A stretch of DNA of 64,000 bases from Turnera subulata (lineage: Eukaryota; Streptophyta; Magnoliopsida; Malpighiales; Passifloraceae): assembly GCA_028386065.3 (NCBI GenBank), contig JAKUCV010001567.1, positions 40,126-104,125 on the forward strand, read 5' to 3'. The stretch's first letter is position 1, and every line of letters starts with the position of its first letter. Below the pieces are notes generated by a model. It saw nothing but the letters and a program-made list of their open reading frames with translations. It was not told the origin of the DNA and searched no databases. Shown here piece by piece: positions 41,832-53,737 of the stretch. Both the position numbers and the translations under genes were made by a program.

Positions 41832-42542
41832 TTTTTCTACGTTACAAACTTTTACTGGCATGGTATATGTATATATATGTATAATATAGAATAAGAGTAA
41901 TCCCCAGCAATATTGGGATTCGTCAGAGGATCATATATAATATGAGATCGTAATAATGCCTTCTAATTTTGCAGGTTTGATCAGGCAATTAAAATCAAAC
42001 CCTCTCCATATTAATGTAGCTGAGGGTATGATGTTGGATATTGTATGATTTATGTGCGACATTGATCACACCCATTTCAAACTTTATCGCTGGGAAGATC
42101 ATAGCAAATTTGGTTAATTGAGGATGGTTTATATGTACCATTATTCTTGAGGATAACAAGCTGAAAAATTATTATTTAATTTCAAGATGTATTAACATCA
42201 TTGGATAAGGGTAAGCAGCCACTACCTTGCCATATGCTCTGAACATCATCTACTAACCTTGATACTAACTTTTCCTTGGAATACTCTGTATAATTACTGG
42301 TATCTTTCAGTATGTACACAGTATGAATATTAGAACTGTATCTTCTGTCCATTATAATATAAAAAGCAACTTTGGAATTAATTAAATTGAAGTGGAGGGC
42401 AAAGTAATGTTCAATTGTATATGCATATGCTCATATCCATATCAATAATATGGTTGTGATCAATAAAGAGCATTGCAAAAAACAGAGCAAAAGAAGAATG
42501 ATCAGCACAATCCTGCTATTGCTGCTCATAAAGAGAAGAATG

Positions 42543-42595
42543 AGCATGTGGATTAGTCTGGATTAGCATGTGGATTAGTCTGGATTAGCATGTGG
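42543..42595 (+). repeat. 22-bp tandem repeat, 2.4 copies
   Basis: The unit AGCATGTGGATTAGTCTGGA plus TT occurs at 42543-42564 and 42565-42586 without differences, followed by a partial third copy AGCATGTGG. Confidence 0.9.
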
Positions 42596-42795
42596 TGAGC
42601 TGGTCTAGGATGCCGTGCGAAAGAGAAAAAAAAAAAAAGAAAAGAGAAGGAAAGAGAAGAAATAGGGGAAGAGGTGGAGGAAGAAGGAAAGAAATAACCC
42701 ACGCACTTTTATTGGCACACCTGTAGACCTTACACAGTCCAAAAAACACTGTACAGCGTCATGATTTTTCTTTGTAATTCCATTTTCCAAAACTC

Positions 42796-42801
42796 TATAA
42801 A
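42796..42801 (+). promoter_or_regulatory. TATA box of NAT2
   Basis: CTCTATAAAAAAAT lies 88-93 bp before the NAT2 ATG, at the place matching the NAT1 TATA box. Confidence 0.65.
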
Positions 42802-42879
42802 AAAATCCCCACCATTCTTTTCTTGCTATCTATCTATCCATCATATTCCCATTCTTCCCTTACACCATCACCAGAGTAG

Positions 42880-43557
<678 letters not shown>

Positions 43558-43891
43558 TCTTTTAAGTTGCGAACTTTACTACTGGCATGGTACAAATATG
43601 AACAAAATAAAGGGATTCTGTGGAGGATCATATGTAATATAACATGAGATCGTAATGATGCCCTTTAATTTTTCAGGTTTGAGCAGCCACTACCCTGCCT
43701 GACCTTTCTACTAAGTTTTCTATCTAGCCTTTTATATGTACTCTGTATGCAATATTAGACCTGTATCTGGCCATCATAATATAAAAAGCGACCTGGGAAA
43801 TTCAAGTGGAGGTGCATTAATGTATATCAAGAATTTGGTTGTGATAAATGAAAAGTATTGCAGAAAACAGAGCAAAACAGAATGACCATGT

Positions 43892-44825
43892 CCTTCTATA
43901 CCCTCCCCTCTCCTCATCAAAATAGTACCTCAATGCATCCTCCCCTGACACCAACTCCAAAACAACCACCCCAAATGCGTACACATCACACTTCTGTGTC
44001 ACAATTCCACTCCCTTGAAACTCTGGCGCCATATACCCTCTAGTCCCCTCAATTTTCATCCTCCCACTACTCTGCCTACCCAAATTCTTCTCTTCAAGCC
44101 CTTTCTCTTCAACCATTTCCCCGCACAACTCTGCAGTCCCAAAATGACAAATCTTTGCATTCAAAGAATCTTCACTAACTATAATGCAGCACAAAGCCCG
44201 AATCCAAACCGGAGCAGTTGTGAATATAATCAAGACCGTGAGCTATATCTGTTGCAATCTGCATACGAGACAACCAAGAGGATAACACAGTGTAGTTCAA
44301 GTTCTGCTTGTTTCTAAGACAATTAGATAAGGTAGCACCATTAACGTACTCATAAACCAGATAAATATAGCTCCCGGATGTGGCTGCACCAAGAAGCTTG
44401 ATGAGGCTACTGTGATGGCTCTTGCAGATGGTCAACAACCGGCGCTGGAGCTCCGGCGACTGAATTGGCCGGCGAAGCTTGCGCTGGAAGAGAATGACGT
44501 CTTTCCCGCGGATTTTGCAGCGCCAAGAAGTGGAGGAGGAAGAGGAAGAGAAGGGTTTGTTCAAGAAGTTGTTGGTGGCCCTGCAGATTTCGGGGAAGTC
44601 ATAGATGTGAGGGTTCTCGGGTAGTGTTTCTTTGAGGGTAGGGAAAGATTTCTTGCTCGAAAAAGATGAAGTGGAAGAAGTAGTAAAATTTGTAGTAGCC
44701 GTTAGTGAGGAAGAGGATGATGGGTTGATGAAAGATGATGATGTGGAAGTGGATTTTGAGGTATGGGATCTTGGGGTTGAAGAAGAGGGGATTATTACAT
44801 CGGTGCTCTTTTTTGATTTGCACAT
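43892..44825 (-). pseudogene. LysM-RLK-like kinase, copy B, 3'-truncated and frameshifted
   Basis: Minus strand. 44825-44175 encodes the N-terminus and first lobe as in copy A (MCKSKKSTD, DFPEICRATNNF, SLIKLLGA) and continues through the part that copy A lost ([32 protein letters not shown]). It then runs into a stop after GFVLHYS. The C-lobe ([49 protein letters not shown]) continues in another frame from about 44190, so the loop between them, roughly the catalytic-loop position, is shortened and shifted. Similarity ends after [11 protein letters not shown] near 43892, where sequence of the NAT2 3' flank begins; the last ~90 residues present in copy A are missing. This is the left breakpoint of the duplication. 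I infer a non-functional copy. Confidence 0.75.
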
Positions 44826-45697
44826 AATAAGGAGACAAACCTAACAAGTTTATGTTCAGGGATTTGCATGGAAGAAGATTGTTGCTTTGTGATGGTATAA
44901 TTGTAGTAGATGAAGAAATTGAATTAGAAACTGGAAAAGGTAAAAGCTTGTGAATTGACCAAAACTGGGTCTTGTTTAGATTGGATACACTGTTAGTTAA
45001 CTTGTTTATGGTTTTGGAGTTTGAAGAGTTGCAGTCATGTCCCTGTCTTGTGAGATGTGTAATAGCCTGATAGGATAGGACAGAAGAGAGCATGACCAGG
45101 ATGTTTTCCCTCTTTTTTTTTTTTTTTAAAGGCAAGGATTTGGAAATTGGAATCATTCCAAAATCCAAAGTCAGCTGGCTCTGGTCAGGACTCAGGAGTC
45201 CATTCGTCACACGAGCGATTCATATTATTCTTTCTATTAAACACCAGGTAAAAAAAAAAATCAGATCATTGTCAGGAAAAAATAATTTACAGATCCATTT
45301 TTTTTATGGTAAAATAATTTACAGATCCATTACAACAATCACTCAACAATCCTCTTGTCTTCATGTGTTTGCGACAAAAAAAAAGGTCCTCTTGTGTTAG
45401 AAAAGAGAGTAATGACCTAATTTGCATAGTAAACGAGGTAAAACGTTGTTGACGTGGTATAATGTAGGTCTAATCTTAGAAATTAGGGTAGTCTAATCCA
45501 GGGGTTACAAGCTCATCAAATAACAAAGCAATCTTTGAAACTTGAGATTGTTTAGATCGTGCTAAATTTGCAAGCTAAGTTCCCCATAAACCGATAATGA
45601 TTTACCCAAACCCCATCCTGAATCGACGTATGACCGTCTTGGCACAAGGTCAAAACCAATGGCACCGTGGTGCTGGTGCATGAGTGCTGGCAAAAAC
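44826..45697. other. Upstream flank of kinase copy B
   Basis: No gene. 44826-45605 is shared with 38449-39110 upstream of copy A, for example GAGTAATGACCTAA, AACGTTGTTGA, AGGGGTTAC and TGCTAAATTTGCAAGCTAAG, with indels around poly(T) and poly(A) runs. Similarity stops near 45605. The Copia element at 45698 follows. Confidence 0.75.
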
Positions 45698-46171
45698 TGT
45701 TGGAATAGTGTTGCCTATTCCAATCCCACATCTTGGAGAAAGTGCTTGGTGGGGGTTTTGTTTTGCTATAAATAGAACTCCCCCTTGCCTTAGAAATCCA
45801 TCCCAAAAATTAGAGTACATTGTATCCTAGCAATTGTACTAAATACTCTTCCTCTCCTATTAAAAGAGCAGTGCTCCGGAGACGTAGGCATAATTGGCCG
45901 AACTCCGTTAACAATTTTTGGATGTGTTCTTTCTTTATTTTTCCGCCTTTATATTTTCCGCATTTGTTTATTTGTTTAGTATTCAACATTGGTCGGCTAA
46001 GCCGCCTTATCTCTTTGTTGGCCGGCAAAGCCGCCTTATTTCATTTGTTGGCTGGCAAAGCCGCCTTGTTTCATTTGTTGGCCGGCTAAGCCGCCTTTGT
46101 CGGGTATAAGTTGTGAATTATATTCACTAGTTGTTTGTTGTAGTGGGATAATTACCCGAGTTTCCCCAACA
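45698..46171 (+). repeat. 5' LTR of the young Copia element
   Basis: 474 bp, TGTTGG...CCCAACA. It carries a TATA box (TATAAATA, 45767-45774) and, at 45991-46100, four copies of a 29-30-bp GC-rich unit around GGCCGGCAAAGCCGCCTT. AAAAC lies directly before it. Confidence 0.95.
45767..45774 (+). promoter_or_regulatory. TATA box in the 5' LTR
   Basis: TATAAATA is the only strong TATA box in the LTR and is the likely core promoter of the element; the matching site is in the right LTR at 50426-50433. Confidence 0.7.
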
Positions 46172-46242
46172 AGTGGTAGCGGAGCCGAAGGTTCGTCCTT
46201 TGGGCTATTTGTAATTGTTGAATACTATCTTTTGATTTTGTA

Positions 46243-49200
46243 ATGGCGGAAGCAGGTTCAAAACAGGCTACATCAAGTATACAATCAGGAGAGATGGTTT
46301 CCACATCCAGATGGTCGAGGATCCCAGTATCTAGTTCGAAGCTTGCTGTGGAGATATTTGACGGTACCGGTCATTTTGGCATGTGGCAGTGTGAGGTCCT
46401 TGACTCGCTGTTCCAGCAGGGACTTGATGTTGCTATTGAAGAAGAGAAACCTGACGATATCAGTAACAAGGAGTGGGCCGATGTAAACAAGTTGGCTTGC
46501 GGAACAATTCGATCGTGCTTGTCCAGGGAGCAGAAATATGCTTTCAAAAATGAAGTTTCTGCACACAAACTGTGGAAGGCATTGGAAGACACTTTCTTGA
46601 AGAAAAGTGGTCAAAACAAGCTTCTGATGAAGAAGAGATTGTTCCGGTTCGAGTATCGACCAGGTTCTACGATGAATGAACACATTACTCTGTTTAAAAA
46701 ATTAGTAGCAGACCTGTTCAATTTAGATGTTATATTTGAAGATGAAGACTTGGCTTTGATGCTGTTATCATCTCTTCCCGATGAATTCGAGCACCTGGAG
46801 ACTACTCTACTTCATGGGAAGGAGAATGTATCATTGGAGGCTGTATGTTCTGCTTTGTATAGTCACGAGCTGAGACAACAAGATAAAGTGAAGAACAAAG
46901 CACCTGCAGCAGATGAAGCCTTAGTGGCTAGAGGACGACAACAAAGCCAGACAAAGGGGAGAAGAGGAAGATCCAAGTCCAAAAGCAGAGTTGCCAAAGA
47001 TGAGTGTGCCTTTTGTCATGAGAAAGGGCATTGGAAGAAAGACTGTCCGAAGTTGAAGAAGAGAGAAAAGACTCCACAAGATGCAAATGTTGCAGAATGC
47101 AAGAGTGATGCAGAGTCAGAAGTCTCTTTGGTTGGTTCACCCTCAACATCACAAGCAGATGAGTGGATTTTGGATTCAGGTTGCACCTACCATATGTGTC
47201 CCATCCGGGAATGGTTCTTTGAGTTTGAAGAGCTCAATGGCGGGGTTGTTTTCATGGGCAATGATAATCCATGTAAAACAGTTGGGATAGGTTCAATCAA
47301 GCTGAGGAATCATGATGGATCCACCAGAATTTTGAGAGAGGTTCGATATGTTCCAGAGTTGAAGAAGAATCTCATCTCTTTGGGTGCCTTAGAATCAAAA
47401 GGCCTAATTATCACTATCCGAGATGGAATTCTTAAAGCAACATCAGGAGCATTGGTGATGTTAAAAGGTGTGAGGAAGAATAATCTGTATTACTACCAAG
47501 GTAGTACAGTAATTGGGGCAGTTGCAGCAGTAACTTCTGGAAGCAAGAAGGATGCAGAGGCAACGAAGCTGTGGCATATGCGTTTGGGACATGCTGGTGA
47601 AAAATCCTTGCAAATTCTTGCCAAGCAGGGATTGTTGAAAGGTACGAAGACTTGCAAATTGGAATTTTGTGAGCATTGTGTTCTGGGAAAGCAACGAAGA
47701 GTGAAGTTTGGCACTGCTATCCATAATACCAAGGGGATTTTGGACTATGTGCATTCAGATGTATGGGGACCTGCGAAGACTCCATCTCTTGGAGGTAGAC
47801 ACTATTTTGTCACTTTTGTTGATGATTTTTCCAGAAGAGTGTGGGTGTTTACAATGAAGAAGAAGGATGAAGTGCTTGGGATTTTCCTTAAATGGAAAAC
47901 TCAGGTTGAGAACCAGACAGGAAGAAAGATTAAAGTTCTCCGAACAGACAATGGTGGAGAATATACGAGTGATCCTTTCTTGAAGATATGCCAAGATTGT
48001 GGCATAGTTCGGCACTTCACAGTCAGAAAAACACCACAGCAGAACGGGGTGTCAGAGCGTATGAACAAGACATTAGTGGAGAAAGTTCGTTGTATGCTGT
48101 CTAATGCTGGGCTAGGCAGAAATTTTTGGGCTGAGGCTGTGACATATGCTCAACATCTTGTTAATCGATTGCCACATTCTGCTTTAGGTGGCAAGACTCC
48201 TTTGGAGGTATGGTCTGGGAAACCTGCTACAGATTATGATTCTTTGCGTGTGTTTGGCTCCACTGCATACTACCATGTGAATGAATCAAAGTTAGATCCA
48301 CGAGCAAAGAAGGCTCTATTTATGGGTCTTAATGCTGGAGTGAAGGGATACCGTCTTTGGTGTCTAGAGACAAAGAAGACTATTATCAGCAGGGATGTTA
48401 CCTTTGATGAATCTGCCATGTTGACTAAGGTAAATCCAGAAGAAGCTGGTGGTACTTCACAGCAGGTGGAGTGTGTATCAAAGCAGGTGGAGTTTGAGCC
48501 TACTATGGTGATCCCAGCTAAGAGCACCAATGGTGACTCTCCATTGACAGAGGAAGAGTCAGATGAAGAAGAGGTTCCGGCCCAAGAACCTACGCAGCAG
48601 TTCGAGTCAATTGCCACTAGTAGACCGAGACGAGAAAGAAGAAAACCAGAACGTCTCATCGAAACGGTGGCCTATGCACTTCCAGTCATTGATGATGTTC
48701 CTTCCACTTTTTCAGAAGCCATTCGGAGTTCTGAAAGTAGCAGTTGGAAAGGGGCAATGGAGGAGGAGATGGAATCTCTTCAGAAGAACAAAACATGGAA
48801 GTTGACACAACTACCGAAGGGAAAGAAGGCAATTGGATGCAAATGGGTATTTGCTAAAAAGGAAGGATTTCCTGACAAGAGTAATGTTCGTTACAAGGCA
48901 AGATTGGTGGCTAAAGGCTACGCTCAGAAGGAGGGAATTGATTATAATGAGGTATTTTCTCCAGTTGTGAAGCATTCCTCCATTAGAATTTTGTTGGCCT
49001 TGGTAGCACAGTTGAATTTGGAGCTAGCTCAACTTGATGTGAAGACTGCATTCTTACACGGTGACTTGAAGGAGGAAATCTATATGACTCAGCCCGATGG
49101 ATACAAAGTTGCTGGTAAAGAAAATTGGGTGTGCAAACTAGACAAGTCGTTGTACGGTTTGAAGCAATCACCAAGACAGTGGTACAAACGATTTGACAAG

Positions 49201-50271
49201 TTTATGTTGGGTCAGAAGTACACAAGAAGCAAATACGACCATTGTGTGTATTTGAGAAGACTACAAGATGGGTCCTACATCTATCTACTCTTATACGTTG
49301 ATGATATGCTGATAGCTGCAAAGAGCCAAGTTGAAATTGACAAGTTGAAGGCTCAGTTGAGTAGAGAGTTCGAGATGAAGGATTTGGGAGAAGCCAAAAA
49401 GATTCTTGGTATGGAGATAAGCAGAGACAGAGAGGGAGGCAAGCTTTGGCTGACACAAAAAGAGTATTTGAAGAAAGTACTACAACGTTTTGGCATGAAT
49501 GAAGGGTCAAAACCTGTAGGTACTCCGCTTGCTCCTCATTTGAAGCTTAGTAGCCAGTTATCTCCGCAGACAGATGAAGAACGAGAATACATGGCAAAAG
49601 TCCCTTATGCCAATGTAGTCGGAAGCTTGATGTATGCAATGGTGTGTACGAGACCGGATATTTCACAAGCTGTTAGTGTTGTGAGCAGATACATGCATGA
49701 TCCTGGCAGAGGTCATTGGCAAGCTGTGAAATGGATTCTTCGGTATATCAAAGATACCGTAGATGTTGGTTTAATGTTTGAGCGGGATGAATCACTTGGT
49801 CAAGGAGTGGTTGGATATTGTGATTCCGACTATGCAGGAGATTTGGATAAGCGAAGATCGACGACGGGCTATTTATTCACTTTAGCAAAAGCCCCTATTA
49901 GTTGGAAGTCCACTTTACAGTCAACGGTGGCTTTGTCTACAACGGAGGCAGAGTATATGGCTATTACAGAAGCTGTGAAGGAGGCAATTTGGCTTTATGG
50001 GTTGCTAAAAGACTTGGGAGTTGGTCAGAAACAACTTGTAGTATATTCTGACAGTCAGAGTGCTATTCATTTGGCAAAGAATCAAGTCTTTCATGCACGG
50101 ACGAAGCATATTGATGTTCGCTATCATTTTGTGAGAGAGATTCTTGAAGAAGAAGAGATACTTCTCCAGAAGATTTTGACTACAGAGAATCCTGCAGATA
50201 TGATGACCAAGGTGGTGACAAGGGCCAAGTTTGAACATTGTTTAGACTTGGTCAATATCTTACATATTTGA
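46243..50271 (+). CDS. Copia gag-pol polyprotein, TNT1/Tork-like
   Basis: One uninterrupted frame of 1342 codons. In order: a Gag region (about 30-230), the CCHC zinc knuckle [14 protein letters not shown] (from 255), the aspartic protease with DSG (about 310, [13 protein letters not shown]), the pre-integrase zinc region LWHMRLGH (about 443) to [14 protein letters not shown], the integrase core with HSDVWGP, DNGGEY and the following Glu (about 504-605), the reverse transcriptase from about 836 with YVDDMLIA (about 1019), and RNase H with DSDYAGD (about 1194) to HIDVRYHF. Every catalytic acid I looked for is present, and there is no stop or frameshift. The polyprotein would be cut by its own protease and assemble virus-like particles in the cytoplasm. 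Lineage by motif resemblance is Tork/TNT1; a tree is needed to be sure. Confidence 0.96.
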   Translation: MAEAGSKQATSSIQSGEMVSTSRWSRIPVSSSKLAVEIFDGTGHFGMWQCEVLDSLFQQGLDVAIEEEKPDDISNKEWADVNKLACGTIRSCLSREQKYAFKNEVSAHKLWKALEDTFLKKSGQNKLLMKKRLFRFEYRPGSTMNEHITLFKKLVADLFNLDVIFEDEDLALMLLSSLPDEFEHLETTLLHGKENVSLEAVCSALYSHELRQQDKVKNKAPAADEALVARGRQQSQTKGRRGRSKSKSRVAKDECAFCHEKGHWKKDCPKLKKREKTPQDANVAECKSDAESEVSLVGSPSTSQADEWILDSGCTYHMCPIREWFFEFEELNGGVVFMGNDNPCKTVGIGSIKLRNHDGSTRILREVRYVPELKKNLISLGALESKGLIITIRDGILKATSGALVMLKGVRKNNLYYYQGSTVIGAVAAVTSGSKKDAEATKLWHMRLGHAGEKSLQILAKQGLLKGTKTCKLEFCEHCVLGKQRRVKFGTAIHNTKGILDYVHSDVWGPAKTPSLGGRHYFVTFVDDFSRRVWVFTMKKKDEVLGIFLKWKTQVENQTGRKIKVLRTDNGGEYTSDPFLKICQDCGIVRHFTVRKTPQQNGVSERMNKTLVEKVRCMLSNAGLGRNFWAEAVTYAQHLVNRLPHSALGGKTPLEVWSGKPATDYDSLRVFGSTAYYHVNESKLDPRAKKALFMGLNAGVKGYRLWCLETKKTIISRDVTFDESAMLTKVNPEEAGGTSQQVECVSKQVEFEPTMVIPAKSTNGDSPLTEEESDEEEVPAQEPTQQFESIATSRPRRERRKPERLIETVAYALPVIDDVPSTFSEAIRSSESSSWKGAMEEEMESLQKNKTWKLTQLPKGKKAIGCKWVFAKKEGFPDKSNVRYKARLVAKGYAQKEGIDYNEVFSPVVKHSSIRILLALVAQLNLELAQLDVKTAFLHGDLKEEIYMTQPDGYKVAGKENWVCKLDKSLYGLKQSPRQWYKRFDKFMLGQKYTRSKYDHCVYLRRLQDGSYIYLLLYVDDMLIAAKSQVEIDKLKAQLSREFEMKDLGEAKKILGMEISRDREGGKLWLTQKEYLKKVLQRFGMNEGSKPVGTPLAPHLKLSSQLSPQTDEEREYMAKVPYANVVGSLMYAMVCTRPDISQAVSVVSRYMHDPGRGHWQAVKWILRYIKDTVDVGLMFERDESLGQGVVGYCDSDYAGDLDKRRSTTGYLFTLAKAPISWKSTLQSTVALSTTEAEYMAITEAVKEAIWLYGLLKDLGVGQKQLVVYSDSQSAIHLAKNQVFHARTKHIDVRYHFVREILEEEEILLQKILTTENPADMMTKVVTRAKFEHCLDLVNILHI

Positions 50272-50356
50272 GTTGACGCAAGTTGGAAGCACTGTTCTTT
50301 GTTTGGTTGAGAAGATTAGTACTTAGTGGGATTTGAATAGCAACAAGGTGGAGATT

Positions 50357-50830
50357 TGTTGGAATAGTGTTGCCTATTCCAATCCCACATCTTGGAGAAA
50401 GTGCTTGTGGGGGGTTTTGTTTTGCTATAAATAGAACTCCCCCTTGCCTTAGAAATCCATCCCAAAAATTAGAGTACATTGTATCCTAGCAATTGTACTA
50501 AATACTCTTCCTCTCCTATTAAAAGAGCAGTGCTCCGGAGACGTAGGCATAATTGGCCGAACTCCGTTAACAATTTTTGAGTGTGTTCTTTCTTTATTTT
50601 TCCGCCTTTATATTTTCCGCATTTGTTTATTTGTTTAGTATTCAACATTGGTCGGCTAAGCCGCCTTATCTCTTTGTTGGCCGGCAAAGCCGCCTTATTT
50701 CATTTGTTGGCTGGCAAAGCCGCCTTGTTTCATTTGTTGGCCGGCTAAGCCGCCTTTGTCGGGTATAAGTTGTGAATTATATTCACTAGTTGTTTGTTGT
50801 AGTGGGATAATTACCCGAGTTTCCCCAACA
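50357..50830 (+). repeat. 3' LTR of the young Copia element
   Basis: 474 bp, offset 4659 bases from the left LTR without any indel. Two spots differ: GCTTGTGGGG where the left has GCTTGGTGGG, and TTTTTGAGTG where the left has TTTTTGGATG. The AAAAC target duplication follows at 50831-50835. Confidence 0.95.
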
Positions 50831-50835
50831 AAAAC

Positions 50836-51328
50836 TACCCATAATCATAAATTGGCAAACGATCTTCAATCCATCAAACCCGACCCCTCAATGAAATCTA
50901 ATTAGAGAACAATATTATTAGACTACATTGATGCTCTCTTTTCTTTTCCAATTCATAGTACCTTATATAATAAAAAAAAAAATCAATAAGTAATTATAAC
51001 CAAACTAGATGTCATCTTTTGGGGGCCACTCTAAATTTCTCTCATAAGCATATGTATAAAGGGAGCCGGTAGGATTCCAATTAGTTGAAGTACTATTCAT
51101 GGCGTGATTTAAAAAAAAAAAAAGAAGTACTATTCATGGCAGCCTTGTCCTATAACCTAGGTAGCCTCACCTCCCATGGCATTAGGTGTTCTGGTATTCT
51201 ACTATGTTGTGACTTTATATATAACAAGCTAATATATGAGCACTTTAAGTTTTCCTGGCAGAAAAAAAAAATAAAATAGTTAAAAGTAAAATTCTGGATA
51301 TAGAAAACTTTCCATCACAAAGAAAGAT
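50836..51328. other. Spacer between the two Copia elements
   Basis: No gene is supported. AT-rich. It contains a 17-bp direct repeat around a short poly(A) insertion (51087-51140). The last bases before 51329 (AAAACTT...AAAGAAAGATGATTC) resemble the sequence before GATTC in block A near 39700. Confidence 0.6.
51087..51140 (+). mobile_element. Minimal poly(A) retroposition scar with 17-bp target duplication
   Basis: GAAGTACTATTCATGGC occurs at 51087-51103 and again, identical, at 51124-51140. Between them are only 20 bases: GTGATTT followed by 13 A. A perfect direct repeat around a short tract ending in poly(A) is what target-primed reverse transcription leaves when an insertion aborts almost at once. 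A simple local duplication with slippage is the alternative. Confidence 0.6.
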
Positions 51329-51333
51329 GATTC

Positions 51334-51530
51334 TGTTATAAATATTTGTGAATGATGAAGGGATTGAAGAGGAAGAAGAAAAACAGTAGGAGTAGTAGGT
51401 TGAAGCAGCCCAAAAACTTAGCTCTCGGGTTTCTATTTTCATTCCATCCTCATCTGCATTTTAGTACAGAATTTTATTGATGTGGTAGGTGGACACAGTG
51501 ACGTCCATTTATCACGTTTGTTTTATAACA
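51334..51530 (-). repeat. 3' LTR (element orientation) of the old Copia element
   Basis: 197 bp. It differs from the copy at 58678-58877 by scattered substitutions and a 3-base length difference in the AGTAGGAG region. GATTC precedes it. Confidence 0.9.
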
Positions 51531-53076
51531 CTCCCCCTTAGACGTTATTGTGTGTTGCGTAGAATACGCTTTGGGAAAACTGCCTCATTAAAAATCTTAC
51601 CAAGAAAAATCCAGTGAGATAAAAACTTGGTGAAGGAAAAAAGAGTACAGTGCGTATCCTACTCCCCCTCATTTTGGCTTCCATTGATTGCTTGATACTC
51701 CCCCTCATTTTGGCCTCCATAGATTTCCTGATATCGTTGCATGCCGATCGTCCTTGTCAGCTTCTGGTGACGTGTATTTTGTCTGATTGCTTTTGGTACA
51801 TCTTTACTTCAATTGGACAGAGTTGGCAGCGTAATCTTCATAATTTTGTTGTAAGGGCATCAGTCTTGCCCTTTTGCTTTTGTGGGCCTAATGATATAGC
51901 AACTTCATGTGCAATGTTGTGGCAGATGTCCGACTGTGCCTTTTGTGGATCAAGTGGGGGGATCTGTATCTGCAAAAACCAACTCTTCTTTCTCCGGGTT
52001 TACAGGATTCACATGACACTACATCTTTTATATCCCGAAGCTGAGAGCAAATACATATTTTACCAATAGGCTTAAATCATAAGCTTTAGACTTTATGATA
52101 CCAGCAATATAAATTGCACTTAGACAGGGTACTTCAGGGCCAAACTAATAGCACGGTATTTGGAAACTTCTTCTGGAGTTCCAATCACTAAACATATAAA
52201 TTCATCCATACTCAAAATGATTTAAACTCAGTTCAATTTTTGTAATTTCCCGGGAATTAGTTACTTCAAGCAACTTGGATCATTCAGGGATCTCTAAGTA
52301 TATTTCACAACTTATGGATCCATAGTAGGCTGTAAAAAAAAATTCATTAGATGTATTTCTAATTCTTTTTCATATAATGCCAGACTTATCAAAATAATCG
52401 CATCCACCACAGGGGAGTATATCTCCTCACAATTAATACCAGGTCGTTTGGGTAAACCTTGTGCTACAAAACAGTGCTTTATATTTTAATATCTTTTCCA
52501 CACAAGTACCCATTTTTCGACCAATCAATTTTACACCTATCTGGTGTACGGACTACCGGTCCGAAAATTTTCTTGCTTCACAAGCGAGTCCAACAAAGCC
52601 TATAATCATATCTCTTTATTTTGGCCTATCATACAGCACCTACATTCATTAATAGGTTCATGATCCTCATTTTAAAAATTTAGCGCTATACAAATCGTAT
52701 TCCGTCGACGGTTATTTCTCGTCGGTTCCACATTATTTCTGACACTATAATTGAGATCTCATCATACTCAATTATTTCAGGTACCTGAGTTACTTCTGGA
52801 ACTTTATCAATTTGTGTTAGAGAATCAACCTCTTCTGGAGGATTTTTAATTCAAACCTCTATTGGAGACCATATTCTCACTGGGGCCATCTTATCTCATT
52901 TGCTACTTTTTCTCTATTGAGAATTTCTTTTCTTTTTGGAACCGAGTATAATCTATAGATTCATTTGCATACTTATATTATTCTTCAGGAATATCAATTT
53001 AAACAGGAGCATTTGCAGCTGGTATATGGTCACACTTAATTTAAATATGTCTGGCAATTGCATATCAATTTTCCTG

Positions 53077-53737
53077 NNNNNNNNNNNNNNNNNNNNNNNN
53101 NNNNNNNNNNNNNNNNNNNNNNNNNNNNNNNNNNNNNNNNNNNNNNNNNNNNNNNNNNNNNNNNNNNNNNNNNNNNNNNNNNNNNNNNNNNNNNNNNNNN
53201 NNNNNNNNNNNNNNNNNNNNNNNNNNNNNNNNNNNNNNNNNNNNNNNNNNNNNNNNNNNNNNNNNNNNNNNNNNNNNNNNNNNNNNNNNNNNNNNNNNNN
53301 NNNNNNNNNNNNNNNNNNNNNNNNNNNNNNNNNNNNNNNNNNNNNNNNNNNNNNNNNNNNNNNNNNNNNNNNNNNNNNNNNNNNNNNNNNNNNNNNNNNN
53401 NNNNNNNNNNNNNNNNNNNNNNNNNNNNNNNNNNNNNNNNNNNNNNNNNNNNNNNNNNNNNNNNNNNNNNNNNNNNNNNNNNNNNNNNNNNNNNNNNNNN
53501 NNNNNNNNNNNNNNNNNNNNNNNNNNNNNNNNNNNNNNNNNNNNNNNNNNNNNNNNNNNNNNNNNNNNNNNNNNNNNNNNNNNNNNNNNNNNNNNNNNNN
53601 NNNNNNNNNNNNNNNNNNNNNNNNNNNNNNNNNNNNNNNNNNNNNNNNNNNNNNNNNNNNNNNNNNNNNNNNNNNNNNNNNNNNNNNNNNNNNNNNNNNN
53701 NNNNNNNNNNNNNNNNNNNNNNNNNNNNNNNNNNNNN
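53077..53737. other. Assembly gap (661 N)
   Basis: A run of N from 53077 to 53737. Any open frame crossing it is an artefact. The true length is unknown. Confidence 0.99.

Larger units (their letters stand above)
45698..50830 (+). mobile_element. Near-intact Ty1/Copia LTR retrotransposon
   Basis: A complete element of 5133 bp: left LTR 45698-46171, primer-binding site TGGTAGCGGAGCC near 46174-46186 (initiator-Met-tRNA type), one gag-pol frame 46243-50271, a purine tract AGGTGGAGATT just before the right LTR 50357-50830. Both LTRs start TGTTGG, end CCCCAACA, are 474 bp long and differ by only about four bases by eye. The 5 bases AAAAC flank it on both sides (45693-45697 and 50831-50835). The order protease-integrase-reverse transcriptase-RNase H is that of Copia. 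It inserted into the duplicated flank of kinase copy B and is young and possibly still competent. Confidence 0.96.

Noticed and set aside
46285..49510. Several 60-130-codon antisense frames within the Copia gag-pol
   Set aside because: Shadows of the 1342-codon sense frame.
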